Positions 17,440 to 29,255 are shown, counted from the stretch's first letter. The stretch: DNA of 64,000 nt from Chrysomallon squamiferum (GCA_012295275.1 CM022670.1:32013938-32077937); one strand, 5' to 3'. Notes: a model not told the origin generated them from the letters alone. Made by a program: numbers and translations.

Positions 17440-18060
17440 ATAAATCCATCTTTTATCCCAGGTGTCACGGTTGCCACGTTGTAAAGTTGCCAGTCGCGGA
17501 ATCTAATTGCAACCATCTAACCCCTCTGTGTTCGCCAAGGGTGGCCCGCGTAACATTGCGGCTATTATCCACGGAGGCTTGCTTATACTTTCTGCATAGG
17601 GATGAAATAAAAACACCCTTCATTTTTCTAAGCTTGACTTAAAGACTTTAACCGCTGCAGCGCCTTTCGGACACTTTCGTAACAATTGTAAATTTAAAAA
17701 AAAAAAAAAGGAGAAATGTCATGTCATCAATTATCCAATGTTTGTATAGTCCGTCTTCGGGCATTCCGGCCTACTTCTGGAAACACAAAACCGGGTTACG
17801 GGAGAAAATGTCTCGTTTAATCAAGGTAGCTGGATTGCTATTGTGTTTCTAGACCCAGCGGCATTCTATAAATGAAATACCCTTGTTTCTATCATTCTTC
17901 AAGAAGAATAGCCACAGCAGATCAAAGCTTTGACTTTCCCTTTAGAAGTCAAAACAGCGTGACTTTCCGGTGAATCTAACGGAAGTTGGAGGTATGCGAC
18001 CCATACTCGAAGTCGACTCGAAATTTACTGATGAAGACCCTGCCTACGTGGTTTTCCTTT
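17440..18060. promoter_or_regulatory. Unique block with paired TCF/LEF palindrome (candidate non-coding element)
   Basis: About 600 bp almost free of simple repeats except a poly-A run near 17697-17709. It contains TCAAAGCTTTGA (17922-17933), a perfect 12-bp palindrome formed by two inverted TCF/LEF cores (AGATCAAAG on the left). Immediately before it is an inverted repeat ATTCTTC/GAAGAAT (17894-17900, 17903-17909) containing TTCnnGAA, as in a heat-shock element. No supportable ORF was seen. The block lies downstream of SoxC. Confidence 0.3.
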
Positions 18061-18828
18061 TTTTTTCTCTTTAAAGATACGTCAGCGAGATGGAACACTC
18101 TTCAGATGTTTTGTTGTTCTTGTTGGGGTTTTAATGTGTTACTGTGTGGCTCATAAAACACAGAAGTGATTTTTTTGTATTCATCACTTTTTGTCTTGAT
18201 ACACCTTGATGTCTCTTTTAGCCAAAGAAAGTTTTAATCATCTAATATGTTTCCGTTCAAACCAAGTGTAAATGTTAATGTCTGGCCACTGTAAGAGAAG
18301 TCTGTGTGATAGGCTGAGATACCAGTAAATAATTCCTTAGAGAAAATGGTACAAGTTCGCAGGTCAGTTTATTAACTTTGAAATTCATGGTGGATTTGCG
18401 AGGCACGCTGTTTAATAGACGTAAATTTACAACTCATCACAGCTGAACTTTAACCAGAAACCAGTAACCAGAAGTTTAAATTAAAATCAAGAAAACGATT
18501 GCAGTGTCTGTTTTAATAAGAAAATTAAATATATAAATAATATTTAATGTATTTCTTTTCTCTGATTGTTTATTAATGTAACCAATAGTAAGATAAATAT
18601 ATTTTTCTTTGTTAATCACAAGTAATCAAGTACTCTTGGCTGATGTTTTCCTTATGAAACAGACAATAAGTTATAGTTTTTTATATTTACTTGATACACA
18701 AACTGATATATATATATATACATACATACATACATAAAACATGCAAACAACAAAAACAAACAAAGAAACACAAATATTGTTATATTTGTTTAATATTCCA
18801 ACTTGTTTAACAAACAAAAATACCCACC

Positions 18829-18872
18829 GAAAAAAAAAAAAAAAAAAAAAAACAAAAAAAACAAACAAAAAA
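18829..18872 (+). repeat. Poly-A rich tract
   Basis: About 22 A followed by A-rich CAAA units. No retroposed gene sequence is visible next to it. Confidence 0.95.
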
Positions 18873-19294
18873 ACTTATAACATTTTTAACATTTGTTAAT
18901 CAAAACACAGCCATCTAATAAAAATACGTGTTCGCTTCTCTTGCCTAATATCTTTATCAGACAATCTTGTTTCTTTGTAGTAGTGCGTTCCACAGATTAA
19001 TGACAGAGTCTTCAAGTGATAATCCAGTTAGGCGTTTGCGTAATCTTGCGTAAGTTTATACTACCTGTATTAGTTTGACGATATCTGTGTAGTCACCCAG
19101 ATACAACATTCCATTCTTTGATGGTGGACAACATATTTTAGTTTACAGTCACATCTCCACTGTTTAGTAGAGCATTCCTGCGTGGTCTATTAGTTTTTAA
19201 CACTAATGCGTATTGTTACATAAATTGTGAACATATGTATATATCTATTAAACTGTTGACAGGAAAAATGGTTACGTGAGCATATAATTATATA

Positions 19295-19480
19295 TTTATA
19301 TCTATATATATATATATGTCAGTGTGTTTATCAATATCTGTTTATCTGTATATCTAGTCTGTCTATATCTATCTATCTATATGTCTGTCTATCTATCTGT
19401 ATAATCTGTCTATCTTTCTGTATGTATCACTGCTTGTCTCTCTGTCTGTGTATATATCTGTCTATCTATCATTCAATATA
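19295..19480 (+). repeat. CTAT/CTGT tetranucleotide repeat region
   Basis: Interrupted CTAT and CTGT units similar to the tract at 3.7-3.9 kb. Confidence 0.9.
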
Positions 19481-21837
19481 TCTGTTAATCTTATCTATTT
19501 ATCAGTCGTTCCCTCTCTTTTTTCTTTTTTTTTTTTTTTTGTTTCTTGTCTCTTTCATATAGTACTGGTTGTTATACAGATATATAAACAGTGGAAGTGT
19601 ACAAACGAAACAGTTAATGTCTATTGTGAAAAATAGAAAATTGTGAAAAAGAAAAAATAATAACGAGTAGCATTTCAGCACACTGTAATCGCAATACAAA
19701 TTGTGTAAAGGTGTCATTAAACAAACGTTCATTTCTTTTATTTGAATATATTGCACTTGCATACATAAAAGTAAACAAAAAAAATGTGGTTTAATCATAC
19801 ACGACAGAATAATTATCTATTTTGATCGTTATTGTTAAATAAACCTGAAAATGAGGTGTGAAATTATACAAAAGCAAAATTTTGTGAATGTTCACATGTA
19901 AAAACAAACTACGTCAACAAAATTGAATGTGTGCTTAAAGTAAATAGAATATCTTGATGTTAGAAAAACTGTAATTCCTTTCATCTGTTTCTTCAAACCT
20001 GAAGTCTTCTCCAAAACAAGCAAAAAAAGAATCATATCAGAATTTAAACCTCGCTCAGACAGAAGTGTATGTACCTGTGTGTATCTTTAATCCAGTAATC
20101 TGCTGTTCATTTTAAGACAAAACTGTCCACTGCAAAAACATTTCCACAAAACATTCCTCCGATGTTTATTTGGGATAATGTTTGACCAGCCAGAAGGTAA
20201 AAGCCGAGAGTTCGGGCTACGAGTTCCAAATTTCCCTTTGATATTGGAAGCTTTACCTTCAGATAGATGCTTGCAATAGCAGACTGACATCGCGATAGCG
20301 TGCAACAAATACGCACTGTGTTTAATTAATACCATTATAGTCTTAGAACCTTTCTGTATCCAGTGATTGCACCCGGACCATTTCCCTGGGGACAGAATAT
20401 GTGAAAAGTGCAAATGCATTTATTCAAGAACCAGACAAGGTTTGTACAAGTTTTATGACACTGAAAATCATAAAAGATCGAATGGGGCATATTAAACAGT
20501 GAAAGAGAACTTTGATACCCGTGTTCATGCTTCTAGTGGTCAAACACGTGTAAATGGATGCATTGCGTGTGTTTGTCGTCTCAGGTGGTTAGGTAAACTT
20601 GAACAAGTGGGTGTGTACTATCCACAAGCTGAGCACTGACCCCGAAGGGAGAAAAGCTACAGGAAAACCATTCAGCTGAGAATGAGGGTACAACAACACT
20701 GAAGTGCATTGTTGATGATTACATAACTGTTTCTCTCCATTATCTCGGCCAGTTCTCACAGTCTTGTTTATTCTGAATCTTTTTTTTTTTTGAGGGAGGG
20801 GGCTTAGAGAAGTTGACATGAAATTTAAAAATAAATATAAAAAAAAAGAAGTAAAAGTTTTGAATCTTTTGACAAAACTATATTTATTAATGTTTTTCAT
20901 TTCTAGAAATAATATTATTTATTTTAATTTATTTATTCGTTTCGTAATTTTATATTTACATATTCTAATCGGATTTACAAAAAAAAAAAAAAGGCACCAT
21001 GCTACTATTCCGAAATCATTAATGCGTCATTAATATAATATAATCTATTCACTATATTGATAAAAAAAAAAAAAAAAATGTGCTACATGGACAGTTTCCT
21101 TTAATGCTACCTGGATGTCATGAATTATTAAGTTAGAAGCTTACCTAATGCTGACATCACATTAGTTGAGTCATGAAATAAAAGTATGAGTCGTGATAAA
21201 TATAAATATTTTATTACTTTATTACCCTATGACAGGTATGTGTGTACAACTCGAAATGACTTTACCTCCTAAAACTGCATCATCACCTGCATCACCATCA
21301 TCACCATCATCACCATCATCACCAGTATTACTGATGATCATCATCACGATGCTGAAAATGCTGGTGACGACGACGACGATAACAACAATCACAAATTCTG
21401 TGTGTGTGTTGAATTGCGTGTTAGACAATTCAATATCAGACGCATATTCAGACACGTCTTCAGCAGAACACACGCTTAGGTAACACACGCTTACACACAA
21501 ATCGATACAGTGACACGCTCGCACATACAGGTACACGTTAGTACACATTAACCGACTTACGTCAGCCGAATAAACGCGACGGCAGAACGTCATTAACACC
21601 AGTGTAGTTGCAGAAATAGCATCTGCGTCACTGAAATTGTATAGATCATGTTATTCAGTTCAGATAGATTTTGTACGATTTGTTGTTAAGGATAAACAAA
21701 AACAAACTACATCCAGTTGTTGAAAACATGTTATGAATCGTAGCCATGACCTACTATTACATTAAAAACACGAATTATATGTATCTGTGTTGCTATGTAG
21801 ATTTTAATATGAGTTGTATGTGGTTGTATAAACGTAA

Positions 21838-21840
21838 TTT

Positions 21841-21904
<64 letters not shown>

Positions 21905-21925
21905 CTATTATTATTATTATTATTA
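21838..21925 (+). repeat. (TTTA)n(TTA)n microsatellite
   Basis: TTTA units followed by ATT units. Confidence 0.95.
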
Positions 21926-24900
21926 ATGTGCTTGTAGCTGCGTATCAAGTTTATATTTTAGTACTTAATTGTGGTACATATGCGTGCGTGTTTGTGAAAA
22001 CATGTATGTGCGTAATATGTATGTATGCATGTATATATGCACGTACGTGTATTTCTGTTAATTTATATCATTAAACATGGATGTGTATGCATGTATATTA
22101 GTATATATATATATATATATATACGTGTGTGTGTGTGTGTCTATTTATTATAATACTATGTCTAAAAATGAAGGACAATGAGACCAGTTTGCTGAAATGT
22201 GTTTGTAATATCATTTATTATTTCTCTGAACCTGTATACCTCTTAACTGTTTCAGGCTTTACCATTCTGGGTTCAGCTAGTACAAGACTATCGACCAAAC
22301 TAATATCCTGGTTTCAGCGTTTGTCTACAATAACACATACCAATCACATACAGATTCTAATAAGACTTCTCCTCGGCTTATGAAGGAATGAGGTTTTTCT
22401 TTCATCATCGTCCATCCTCAGTGGAAGATAATGTAATCTCATGGTCAGTCTTGACACCCGGCCGGCTACCCACACATATTACTCATGTGATGACAGTACA
22501 AATGACACACACTAATTACTAACGAGTGATATTGATTATTGTGACCATCAAATTAGTAATCCGCTGTGTTCACTTAATTATTATTATTTATTTTTTTTAT
22601 CAACGGTCGTACCCGTCGACCTTTATTTATTTATTTATTTATTTTTAATAATGTATAAAATAAAATTTAATGTTCAAGTACTTATATCATAGTGCTATAT
22701 GTAGTGTTATATATTTGTATAAAGAACGAAATTATTTATTTTACGTTTTGTTTTTATATATTGTATTCTCTATAACCTTCTTTTTGAAAGAAACAAGGTT
22801 TATGTAACAATCTCAGGTGGTTATAATTTTAGAAATGAAGGCTTGAATCTTTGTGTCATCCTTGATTATGTACTTCACTACTTTATATAATGAGTAACTT
22901 TCGTTTTATCTTTCTCTTTTTCTCGTCCTTCTCTCTCTCTGTCTCACACATACATATATACAAACGTGCACACTAAGCTTCGCAAATTCGTTCAGAACAT
23001 ACGTGATTGCTTTCTCACATATGTACCCTCAACACGAGAGGCTTATGGTTAATTGGATGCAAGCACCTAAATTCACTTGGTGGAAAATTAAATCACAATG
23101 TGAACTGGTAACCAGGGCAATCCCACCTAACGTCTAATTCCTGATTTTCCTACTCACACCTCAAATTCCCATGAAATATCAGGTCGGTTATCAAACACAA
23201 GAGGCCGCGTACAGAGTGTTTTGTATTTTGAAATACTTGTCATTAGCTTGATTTGTAACAATCATCAGGGTCATGTGGTATTTCACGTACAGAAAAAAAA
23301 AAAATTATAATAATAAAAAAGTTTAAAAATTAAAAAAAAAGTGAAACAGAGGAGTTGCTTTATACGAGATAGACTCAATTAAGTTCTTATAACATTCAGA
23401 TCTTTTAAAAAAAAGTCTTTAGCGGCAGTCAAACATGATATAGCCGACTAAATGGAGGAATATAATACACGGCTTAAGTCAAATATCATACAAGAAGCAA
23501 TGAGTGGGAGAGAGAAGGCAACAGGCACGGAAACAATTTCAACAAACAGTTAAAAAGCATTCCCATGTTGCTTTTCAATGCGAGCAGTTTGATTACAAAA
23601 GTATGCTGGAACCGCCGTGTCGTTTCGAGGGGGTTCACAAGTTCAAATCAAACTGTAAGGATTATCTGTGTCACCTCAGAGCCGACCCCTTTCAAGTTGT
23701 TCAAGCCGGATATGAAAACTGGACCGTGGAGAGAAGAAAATGGGGTCAATTAAAGAAATCACCTGCAGGATAAGACCAATGAGTGAAACCTGCTGAATAC
23801 AACACCTGTCTATAATGTGCTATTCAGAAATCATAGGCAGAATCCATACGAGTATGCGTATTGTTATGTACACACCGATGGCAGTTCTATCCGCTACTTT
23901 GGGGGGTTTAGTGCTCATTAATAATATTAACGTTTTCTAGATAACTAACTTCTTGTTTTATTTCTGGGTTCATTATAACAAATTTAATATCAATTAATCA
24001 TTACAGATATTAAAGGTTCAAGGTTGAGCTCATTATCCCATTATGTGTCCATGACGAGAGAACTATATAATAAATGATGTAATAATTTAGATAGCTTCTG
24101 TGGAAGAGGTTTTGTCTAGTAATGACATACTTTACGTCTGATTCGTGTTGACATTTCTTAGGATAGCGTCTGCTTCGTTACCACCCTTACTGTGTAACTT
24201 GACTTCTCAATATAAGCTTTGAAACATACGTTAAATAATAACGAAATATTAAGTGACAAGAGTAACTCAACTTCTAGACATGATAGATCGTGATACATAA
24301 ACTGCCGAGACGCTTCATTTAACAGCTGGGTTTTCTTTTTATCTGCCTTCGCCAGTGGTTCACGCACAGACTGGAACCTTTCCAATTACCAGACACTAAT
24401 AACCCCGTCAAGCGCTACCAAACACAATACACACAAATATATAACACATAAATGTATATGTCCGTATGTATACAAACTCGATATAGGTCATTACTTACAA
24501 TTGCCCGAATTAACCTATATAATCTTTTTTTATTTATTTCTTAGTATCGAGGTACTTGCTATTTCAATAGAGATTTACCCGATTTTCTTTTCATACTGGT
24601 GTGTCGTTAAACGTTCACCCGTCCATTCCTTCTTCTGTTAACGATTCCAATAAAACTGCGGTTATTTTTATGAGACTTTCTACTTTGAAATGTGACATGT
24701 CCGAAATTGTCAATGAAAAGCAATGAGTTGGTAAAATTTGACAAATACCACCTGTATTTATAAATAAATAAATAATAAATTATAACATGTTTTAATTACT
24801 TCTGATAACCGATAACATGGTGAATAGTTCAGTTTAATAGGAACAAATCCCACTAGAACTGGATTAGTCAGAAAATTAACGAGTCTAGTATAAACACTCT

Positions 24901-25881
24901 TTTTCTCTTGCTAAACGTAAATAAAATACTGCTGCAAGAAAACGTTGATCAGAGGTTTCAAATAGCCCCCAACCACACCAAAAAATGTATATATCCAATA
25001 TACTATACAATATATAATAATAAAATTAAATTAAATTTCGTTATGAAATACTCGGTTATGATGATTAATCGAATTTTGACACGATAATAAAATAAAGTAT
25101 AATACATAATTTACAAAATACGAAAAATAAACTAAATAAATAGAAGAAAATAAAGTTTTAAAAATTTACAATTTATGGCATTAAAACATACTGTAAACGT
25201 CTTTTCACGCTTCGTTGGATTAACAGCAGATTTCCGTCTCCACAAGGAAAAAACAAAAGTCCTTGAATAAACATTGCTTCCCAGTGGACTAGGCTTGTTT
25301 TCTGTAGACACCGCGTTGCAAGAGACGGTGTTAAAACCACGCAAGAGCGGCCGTTTCAAAGCATTTTAGTTGTGATTTGCTTTTTGTTGTGAAAACAATG
25401 TGGATATTGTTGGCGACATAATCCCTATGACGCAACATTCGAAAGGTTTTCACAGCGATACATTTCTTTAAGTATACTGCCAGAAGAGACAAACCCCATT
25501 TGTTTTTTTAAGCAGTGTATGTACGTCTGCTGAATTTCACAACCTCAGCATTTTTAATCAACACTAAGAAAACACTAAATAAACAAAAATAAAGAGAAAA
25601 CAGGTGGATTTTTCATTTCAGTTTCTTTTACTACAAGTATAAGAAACAGTGATACAAATACTGCGAATACAAAAGTTAAGAGCTATGAGAAAAAATATGT
25701 AGCTCCTTTTGTTCGTTGGACTGTTTTTTGTTTTAATATATAAATATTAAATAGCACACATGGTTTCATACGGAGGTGTTTTGCTTTTTTTCTTTCAGTT
25801 AAATATATAAGAAATAAATATCACCCCTGACGTATGACATTTTATATACAGACAATCTACAGTAGATTTCATACAAAATCA

Positions 25882-25887
25882 TTTAAT
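25882..25887 (-). terminator. Candidate polyadenylation signal ATTAAA for SoxC
   Basis: Minus-strand ATTAAA, about 830 bp after the stop codon, followed by a T/G-rich stretch (TTTTGTATG) at the expected downstream distance. A second ATTAAA lies at 25737-25732. ATTAAA is the commonest variant hexamer. Transcript ends are not visible in the sequence, so this is tentative. Confidence 0.3.
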
Positions 25888-26324
25888 GTATACTTTTAAA
25901 AAAATTAACTGTTTTTTATCCTGCGACTTGAGCGTCTGACACATTTCATTAATATAGTTTTAGTAAAAAAAAAAAAAACAAACAAAAAAAACCTACAAAA
26001 TTTACAAAATTTGAAGTCTATAAATCTGGGATATACATTGTCATTGTTAAAACCATGCATCCATGAAGATTATGCGTAGAAACGTCCCTTCTGAGACAAG
26101 AGAAAACACAGCTTCATACAATCCATATCCTTTTTGGAGCAGGCTCCGTCCGTTCGGTAAACGAGTCCGAAATTTGTTTCTTAGCAGACGGCGACAGTTG
26201 GTAATAACACGTCTACTGGATCGTCTGCTAAAACCCGATTTTAAAATGAGGTCAAGTCAAACAAACGGCACAGACGCCCGCTCGGATCAGATCTTCCAGT
26301 TGTTTGTAAGACTGCGTTTTGTCC

Positions 26325-26340
26325 ATCACAAACGATCACA
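26325..26340 (-). promoter_or_regulatory. Two K-box (TGTGAT) motifs in the putative SoxC 3' UTR
   Basis: On the minus strand TGTGAT occurs twice, 10 nt apart (26340-26335 and 26330-26325), about 380 nt after the stop. TGTGAT is complementary to the seed of the protostome miR-2/miR-13 family. Both are 6-mer matches only, so the functional claim is weak. Confidence 0.25.
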
Positions 26341-26715
26341 CGGAGGGACAGCCAAATACATGGGATTCTTTACACTGGCAATTTTATGTACAATTCCAAG
26401 TTCAAAAGTTTGAGATGCATAGTTTCTGGCCTGAGGTCCGTGGGTCGATACACTTAGTTCAAGTGTACGGCTGCCGAAGAAATATTAATACACCCAAATG
26501 TACACTTGTCAAAAAGGCAGCGTCACAAAGTATATAGTTTGTTTGTGTGTATGCGTATTGGTTTTTTTTCTTCTTTTTTTGCTTTTCGAGTCTGTGGTCC
26601 GCGTATCCATTCACAAAAAGTTTTGGAAAAAAGATGAAACACACTATAATAATGTATAATATATTTATATATATATATATATCTCTTTGCACTTAAGTCC
26701 CTTAAAAGAATTATG

Positions 26716-27729
26716 TCACTGAGTTGAAATGAGAGAACCTAGACTTGATTCGAGCCAGTCGTGCTCAAGTCCGATCATTTCGCTCACTTCTGGGGCATTA
26801 TAGTCCGGGAACTCGAAATGAGACCCGTTAGCACTTCCCTGAATGTCAAAGGCAAAATCAGAGTCCGTGAATTTACTTAAATCCAGACTCCCCAAGTCTA
26901 GTTGCCAGTTGGAAGGTAGTTGTAACACATCGGTAAGATTGTCCAAGTCAGCGAGGGTGGAGCCCTCTGGTTGTTGATCTGCCTGTCTTTGGATAATGGG
27001 TTGGACTTTTTGAGGCTCCTGGTGGGGGGAACACGTTGTCTCGTATGCTTCATCGGGGTAGAAGCTCGCAGACTCTGGGGTTGGAGGAGTATACACAGTG
27101 GGACTGGAAGGTACCTTGGCTGGTGGCGTCAGCTGGCTATTTGACACAGGCACTTGTTTACTCGCCTTGATGCTCTCCTTAAATTTGCGATCGATGGTGA
27201 GTTTCAGCTTGAGTCTGTTAGCGCTGTTGAGCTGCTGGTTATTCGGAGTGGTACAATTATTGTTCTGAACGTACTGAGCAGTGGCTTTGGCAAGCTTTTT
27301 GCTCTTGTCATTTCTTGACGGCTTCGAGGAAGGTTTAGACACCTTACCGTGTTCGATTTTTCCTGTCGTCGGTTTTCCCTTCTTCCGTGGACGGTATTTG
27401 TAATCGGGGTATTCCTGCATGTGAAGAACTCTTAACCGTTCCGCTTCCTCCACGTAGGGCTGTCTCTCTTCCTCGGAAAGTAATTTCCAACGTTTTCCCA
27501 ATCTTTTGCTTATCTCAGCGTTATGCATCTCTGGTGACACTTCGGAAATCTTCCTCCTTTCCAGTTGTGACCACACCATAAAAGCATTCATAGGCCGTTT
27601 GATATGATTCGTATGTTTTTTGCAGTTAGTGGCATCGGAATACGGCGTTAATGACTGAGGATCCACTACATGCGATCCAAACTCTGGCAACATTTCCCCG
27701 TCCTCTTTACTTATGTGTTGAGGTGCCAT
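26716..27729 (-). CDS. SoxC: SoxC-family HMG-box transcription factor (Sox4/11/12 group), intronless
   Basis: This is a complete 337-residue ORF from ATG (27729) to TGA (26716). The start has A at -3 and G at +4, a good initiation context, and the promoter-like motifs lie 110-250 bp upstream. Residues 42-115 form a Sox HMG box with RPMNAFMVW (45-53), [16 protein letters not shown] (69-84) and [11 protein letters not shown] (107-117). The last of these doubles as a basic nuclear-localisation segment. Residues 116-150 are Lys/Ser-rich and 150-260 are low-complexity linker rich in N, Q, P, S and T. The acidic/aromatic C-terminus (303-337) carries FEFPDY, PEVSEMI and DWLESS, the activation-domain signature of SoxC proteins. 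SoxC factors bind CATTGTT-type sites in the nucleus and promote neuronal and progenitor differentiation. A single-exon structure is usual for the subgroup. I see no frameshift or missing HMG residue. Family assignment is near certain; the target genes are unknown. Confidence 0.97.
   Translation of the reverse strand: MAPQHISKEDGEMLPEFGSHVVDPQSLTPYSDATNCKKHTNHIKRPMNAFMVWSQLERRKISEVSPEMHNAEISKRLGKRWKLLSEEERQPYVEEAERLRVLHMQEYPDYKYRPRKKGKPTTGKIEHGKVSKPSSKPSRNDKSKKLAKATAQYVQNNNCTTPNNQQLNSANRLKLKLTIDRKFKESIKASKQVPVSNSQLTPPAKVPSSPTVYTPPTPESASFYPDEAYETTCSPHQEPQKVQPIIQRQADQQPEGSTLADLDNLTDVLQLPSNWQLDLGSLDLSKFTDSDFAFDIQGSANGSHFEFPDYNAPEVSEMIGLEHDWLESSLGSLISTQ
26719..26823 (-). other. C-terminal SoxC activation motif
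   Basis: Encodes residues 303-337: FEFPDY, then PEVSEMI, then [10 protein letters not shown] near the very end. Vertebrate Sox4/Sox11 end in a closely similar FEFPDY...PEVSEMI...DWLESS segment that acts as the transactivation domain. An adjoining stretch (residues 262-296, [12 protein letters not shown] and alternating D/L) is also acidic and may extend the domain. Confidence 0.85.
27385..27606 (-). other. HMG box (DNA-binding domain) of SoxC
   Basis: Encodes residues 42-115. The RPMNAFMVW minor-groove wedge, the conserved W at residue 81, and the [11 protein letters not shown] tail are all present. The [16 protein letters not shown] helix sequence is the form typical of Sox groups B to F, and the C-terminal motif of the protein narrows the group to C. 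Confidence 0.95.
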
Positions 27730-27841
27730 AGTGTATGGTAAAAAAATCCAATGTGAAGTCCAGCAAACCTTCAGTCGAAGGGCGGTTCACAGAATAAAAT
27801 TTATGTCACGATCTCTTCTTGTTTCGTTGGAAGACGGTCTC

Positions 27842-27876
27842 AAACTGGAGCTTCCAAACACCGTACGCTGTTTTTA
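27842..27876 (-). promoter_or_regulatory. Candidate SoxC core promoter (TATA-like plus initiator-like)
   Basis: Read on the minus strand, TAAAAA (27876-27871) is followed about 28 bp later by CCAGTTT (27848-27842), which fits the initiator consensus YYANWYY with A at 27846. That spacing is right for a TATA/Inr pair and would give a 5' UTR of about 117 nt. The motifs are weak singly; the support is their spacing and the ordered CCAAT and GC boxes upstream. A second TATA-like stretch (CATAAATTTTATT, about 27804-27792) is an alternative. Confidence 0.4.
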
Positions 27877-27878
27877 CC

Positions 27879-27884
27879 CACGCG
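27879..27884. promoter_or_regulatory. CACGCG (HES class C-like site) in the SoxC promoter
   Basis: CCCACGCGGC lies directly between the GC box and the TATA-like box, about 33-38 bp upstream of the inferred start. CACGCG is the class C site of Hairy/E(spl)-HES repressors; bHLH-PAS factors with a GCGTG core are an alternative. The same hexamer is clustered 4-10 kb upstream. Confidence 0.4.
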
Positions 27885-27901
27885 GCTGTCGATTAGAAAA
27901 A

Positions 27902-27912
27902 GGGGGCGGAGC
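27902..27912. promoter_or_regulatory. GC box (Sp1/KLF-like) of SoxC promoter
   Basis: GGGGGCGGAGC on the plus strand, about 56-66 bp upstream of the inferred start. It is a close match to the GC-box consensus and stands out in an AT-rich background. Confidence 0.5.
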
Positions 27913-27930
27913 TACAACACAATGCTTTAG

Positions 27931-27935
27931 CCAAT
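27931..27935 (+). promoter_or_regulatory. CCAAT box (NF-Y-like) of SoxC promoter
   Basis: AGCCAATCG on the plus strand (ATTGG relative to the gene), about 85-89 bp upstream of the inferred start. This is the usual distance and a good NF-Y context (CCAATC). Confidence 0.5.
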
Positions 27936-27975
27936 CGCTTCGATTCTCGCCCAACAGACTTACTACGCTTCCCTG

Positions 27976-27981
27976 CACGTG
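27976..27981. promoter_or_regulatory. CACGTG E-box upstream of SoxC
   Basis: A palindromic CACGTG within GCACGTGGC, about 130 bp upstream of the inferred start. It could be bound by class B bHLH factors (Myc/Max, USF) or by HES repressors. Confidence 0.35.
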
Positions 27982-29059
27982 GCCTGTGAGTAAACTTAGA
28001 TTTTAACTGTCCAGCTACACTTTCTGGGCCCTCGGTAAATCTGCAACAACTCGGATCCGAGAAGCAGGCTCAACTGGAAGACTTTTGATTCAAAAGAGCA
28101 AACATTTTCATAACCCCCTAGTTTTGTTTCGCGTACTTCAGTCCCAGTCGCTAATTCTTGTAAGTCTGGTCTGAATGACTTAGTGTACACTTTTCACTTC
28201 CGTCAGATCTATATTTACACCAAGGTTTTTGACCTAGATTTGTTCAGTCTGTCTTCGAACGAACTGTTAGCGGAGATTCGTGTTTATCCAGACTTGAGCT
28301 TGACACTTTAATTGTTTGACGTAACATTTACTTGAGGCGGGGGCTAGGGAGGGAGGTGATGGACTGAAACAAATGATGTAATGTTCCATCAGTGCGGTCT
28401 AATTAAAAACTTATACATACATATATAGAACGTATAAAATTATTCCTTTACGAAAACAGTAGAATAGTATGACTGTGACGAAGTTTCTGCTAATAATGGC
28501 AATTTTGTTTTACCATCCTTAATCCAGTATGCCATAGCTATTTACAAGTGGCTTAGGGCAATAACTTTGTAACATTTGGGAGCGCAATAGAGAAGATACC
28601 CTGGGGAAGTATACTCGCTGTTTTATTCTAATTAGAATTGTATTTTTTACGTCAGTAATATATTTTATCTGAAGTCGATATTTAATTGTTATTTCTTTCT
28701 TAAATATATTATTTTTATTTTTATTATATATTTTTATTTTGTTAGTTGTAGTTGTTGTTGTGTTTTGTTTTTTGAGGCCGGGGGGGGAGGGACAAACTGT
28801 AATGTTTTTAATAATAAATAAATACCGCAATTCAAGTAGTCAACACCTTTAGTTAGTCAACACCACCGCCAACAACAAAAACAACAACAACGATAATAAT
28901 GATAATAATAGTGTAATCTCAGTTCAATGGTTTTTTTACATGATATATACAGACTAAACAAAAAATCTGTTTTTACCTGAGATATTACATTTATCTTATA
29001 CAAAATGTGTCATTGTGCTATTTTCATTTAGATGAGTCAAAATCAACTTGCGTGTAGCA

Positions 29060-29255
29060 GTACTCAAACGTAATATGTAGGTACACATAAGGCACAAATG
29101 CAAGCACATATACATAGATACACAAAGATACATACATAGTGATACGCACATATACATACACACACAGATACACACATACACAGCTAAATACATTCTTACA
29201 TACATATATGTACATACGTACATACATTCATAAGTGCATACATCCATCCATACGT
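29060..29255 (+). repeat. CATA/CACA tetranucleotide repeat region
   Basis: Degenerate TACATA and CACA runs, with artefactual Met/Tyr/Val/Cys-rich frames on the minus strand. Confidence 0.85.

Larger units (their letters stand above)
16301..25859. other. Gene-free sequence downstream of SoxC
   Basis: Beyond the listed blocks, unique moderately GC-rich stretches occur at about 16500-16640 (with GGGGATCGCATCCCC), 20040-20440, 20580-20770 and 23440-23800. The last holds an unremarkable 89-codon ORF. ATC/GAC triplets lie at about 21290-21380. No exon of another gene could be supported. Confidence 0.6.
25860..26715 (-). other. Probable SoxC 3' untranslated region
   Basis: The DNA just downstream of the stop is less repetitive than the flanking desert, apart from an AT run at about 26653-26682 and T-rich runs near 26560-26580. 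It extends to the ATTAAA candidate at 25887-25882. No canonical AATAAA was seen on the minus strand in this interval. A 116-codon open frame on the opposite strand (26063-26413) is judged fortuitous. The boundary is inferred. Confidence 0.4.

Noticed and set aside
18028-18060. Possible hammerhead ribozyme core (CTGATGA near 18030; another near 21323)
   Set aside because: No matching GAAA segment with pairing stems in the required order.
20087-20419. 110-codon minus-strand frame
   Set aside because: No recognisable domain, and a second overlapping frame of similar quality; more likely unique non-coding sequence.
26063-26413. 116-codon plus-strand frame opposite the SoxC 3' UTR
   Set aside because: Low hydrophobic order, no domain, and antisense to a transcribed region with raised GC, which lengthens chance frames.
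27387-27581. Plus-strand frame inside the SoxC HMG-box region
   Set aside because: It is a shadow of the SoxC coding sequence on the other strand.
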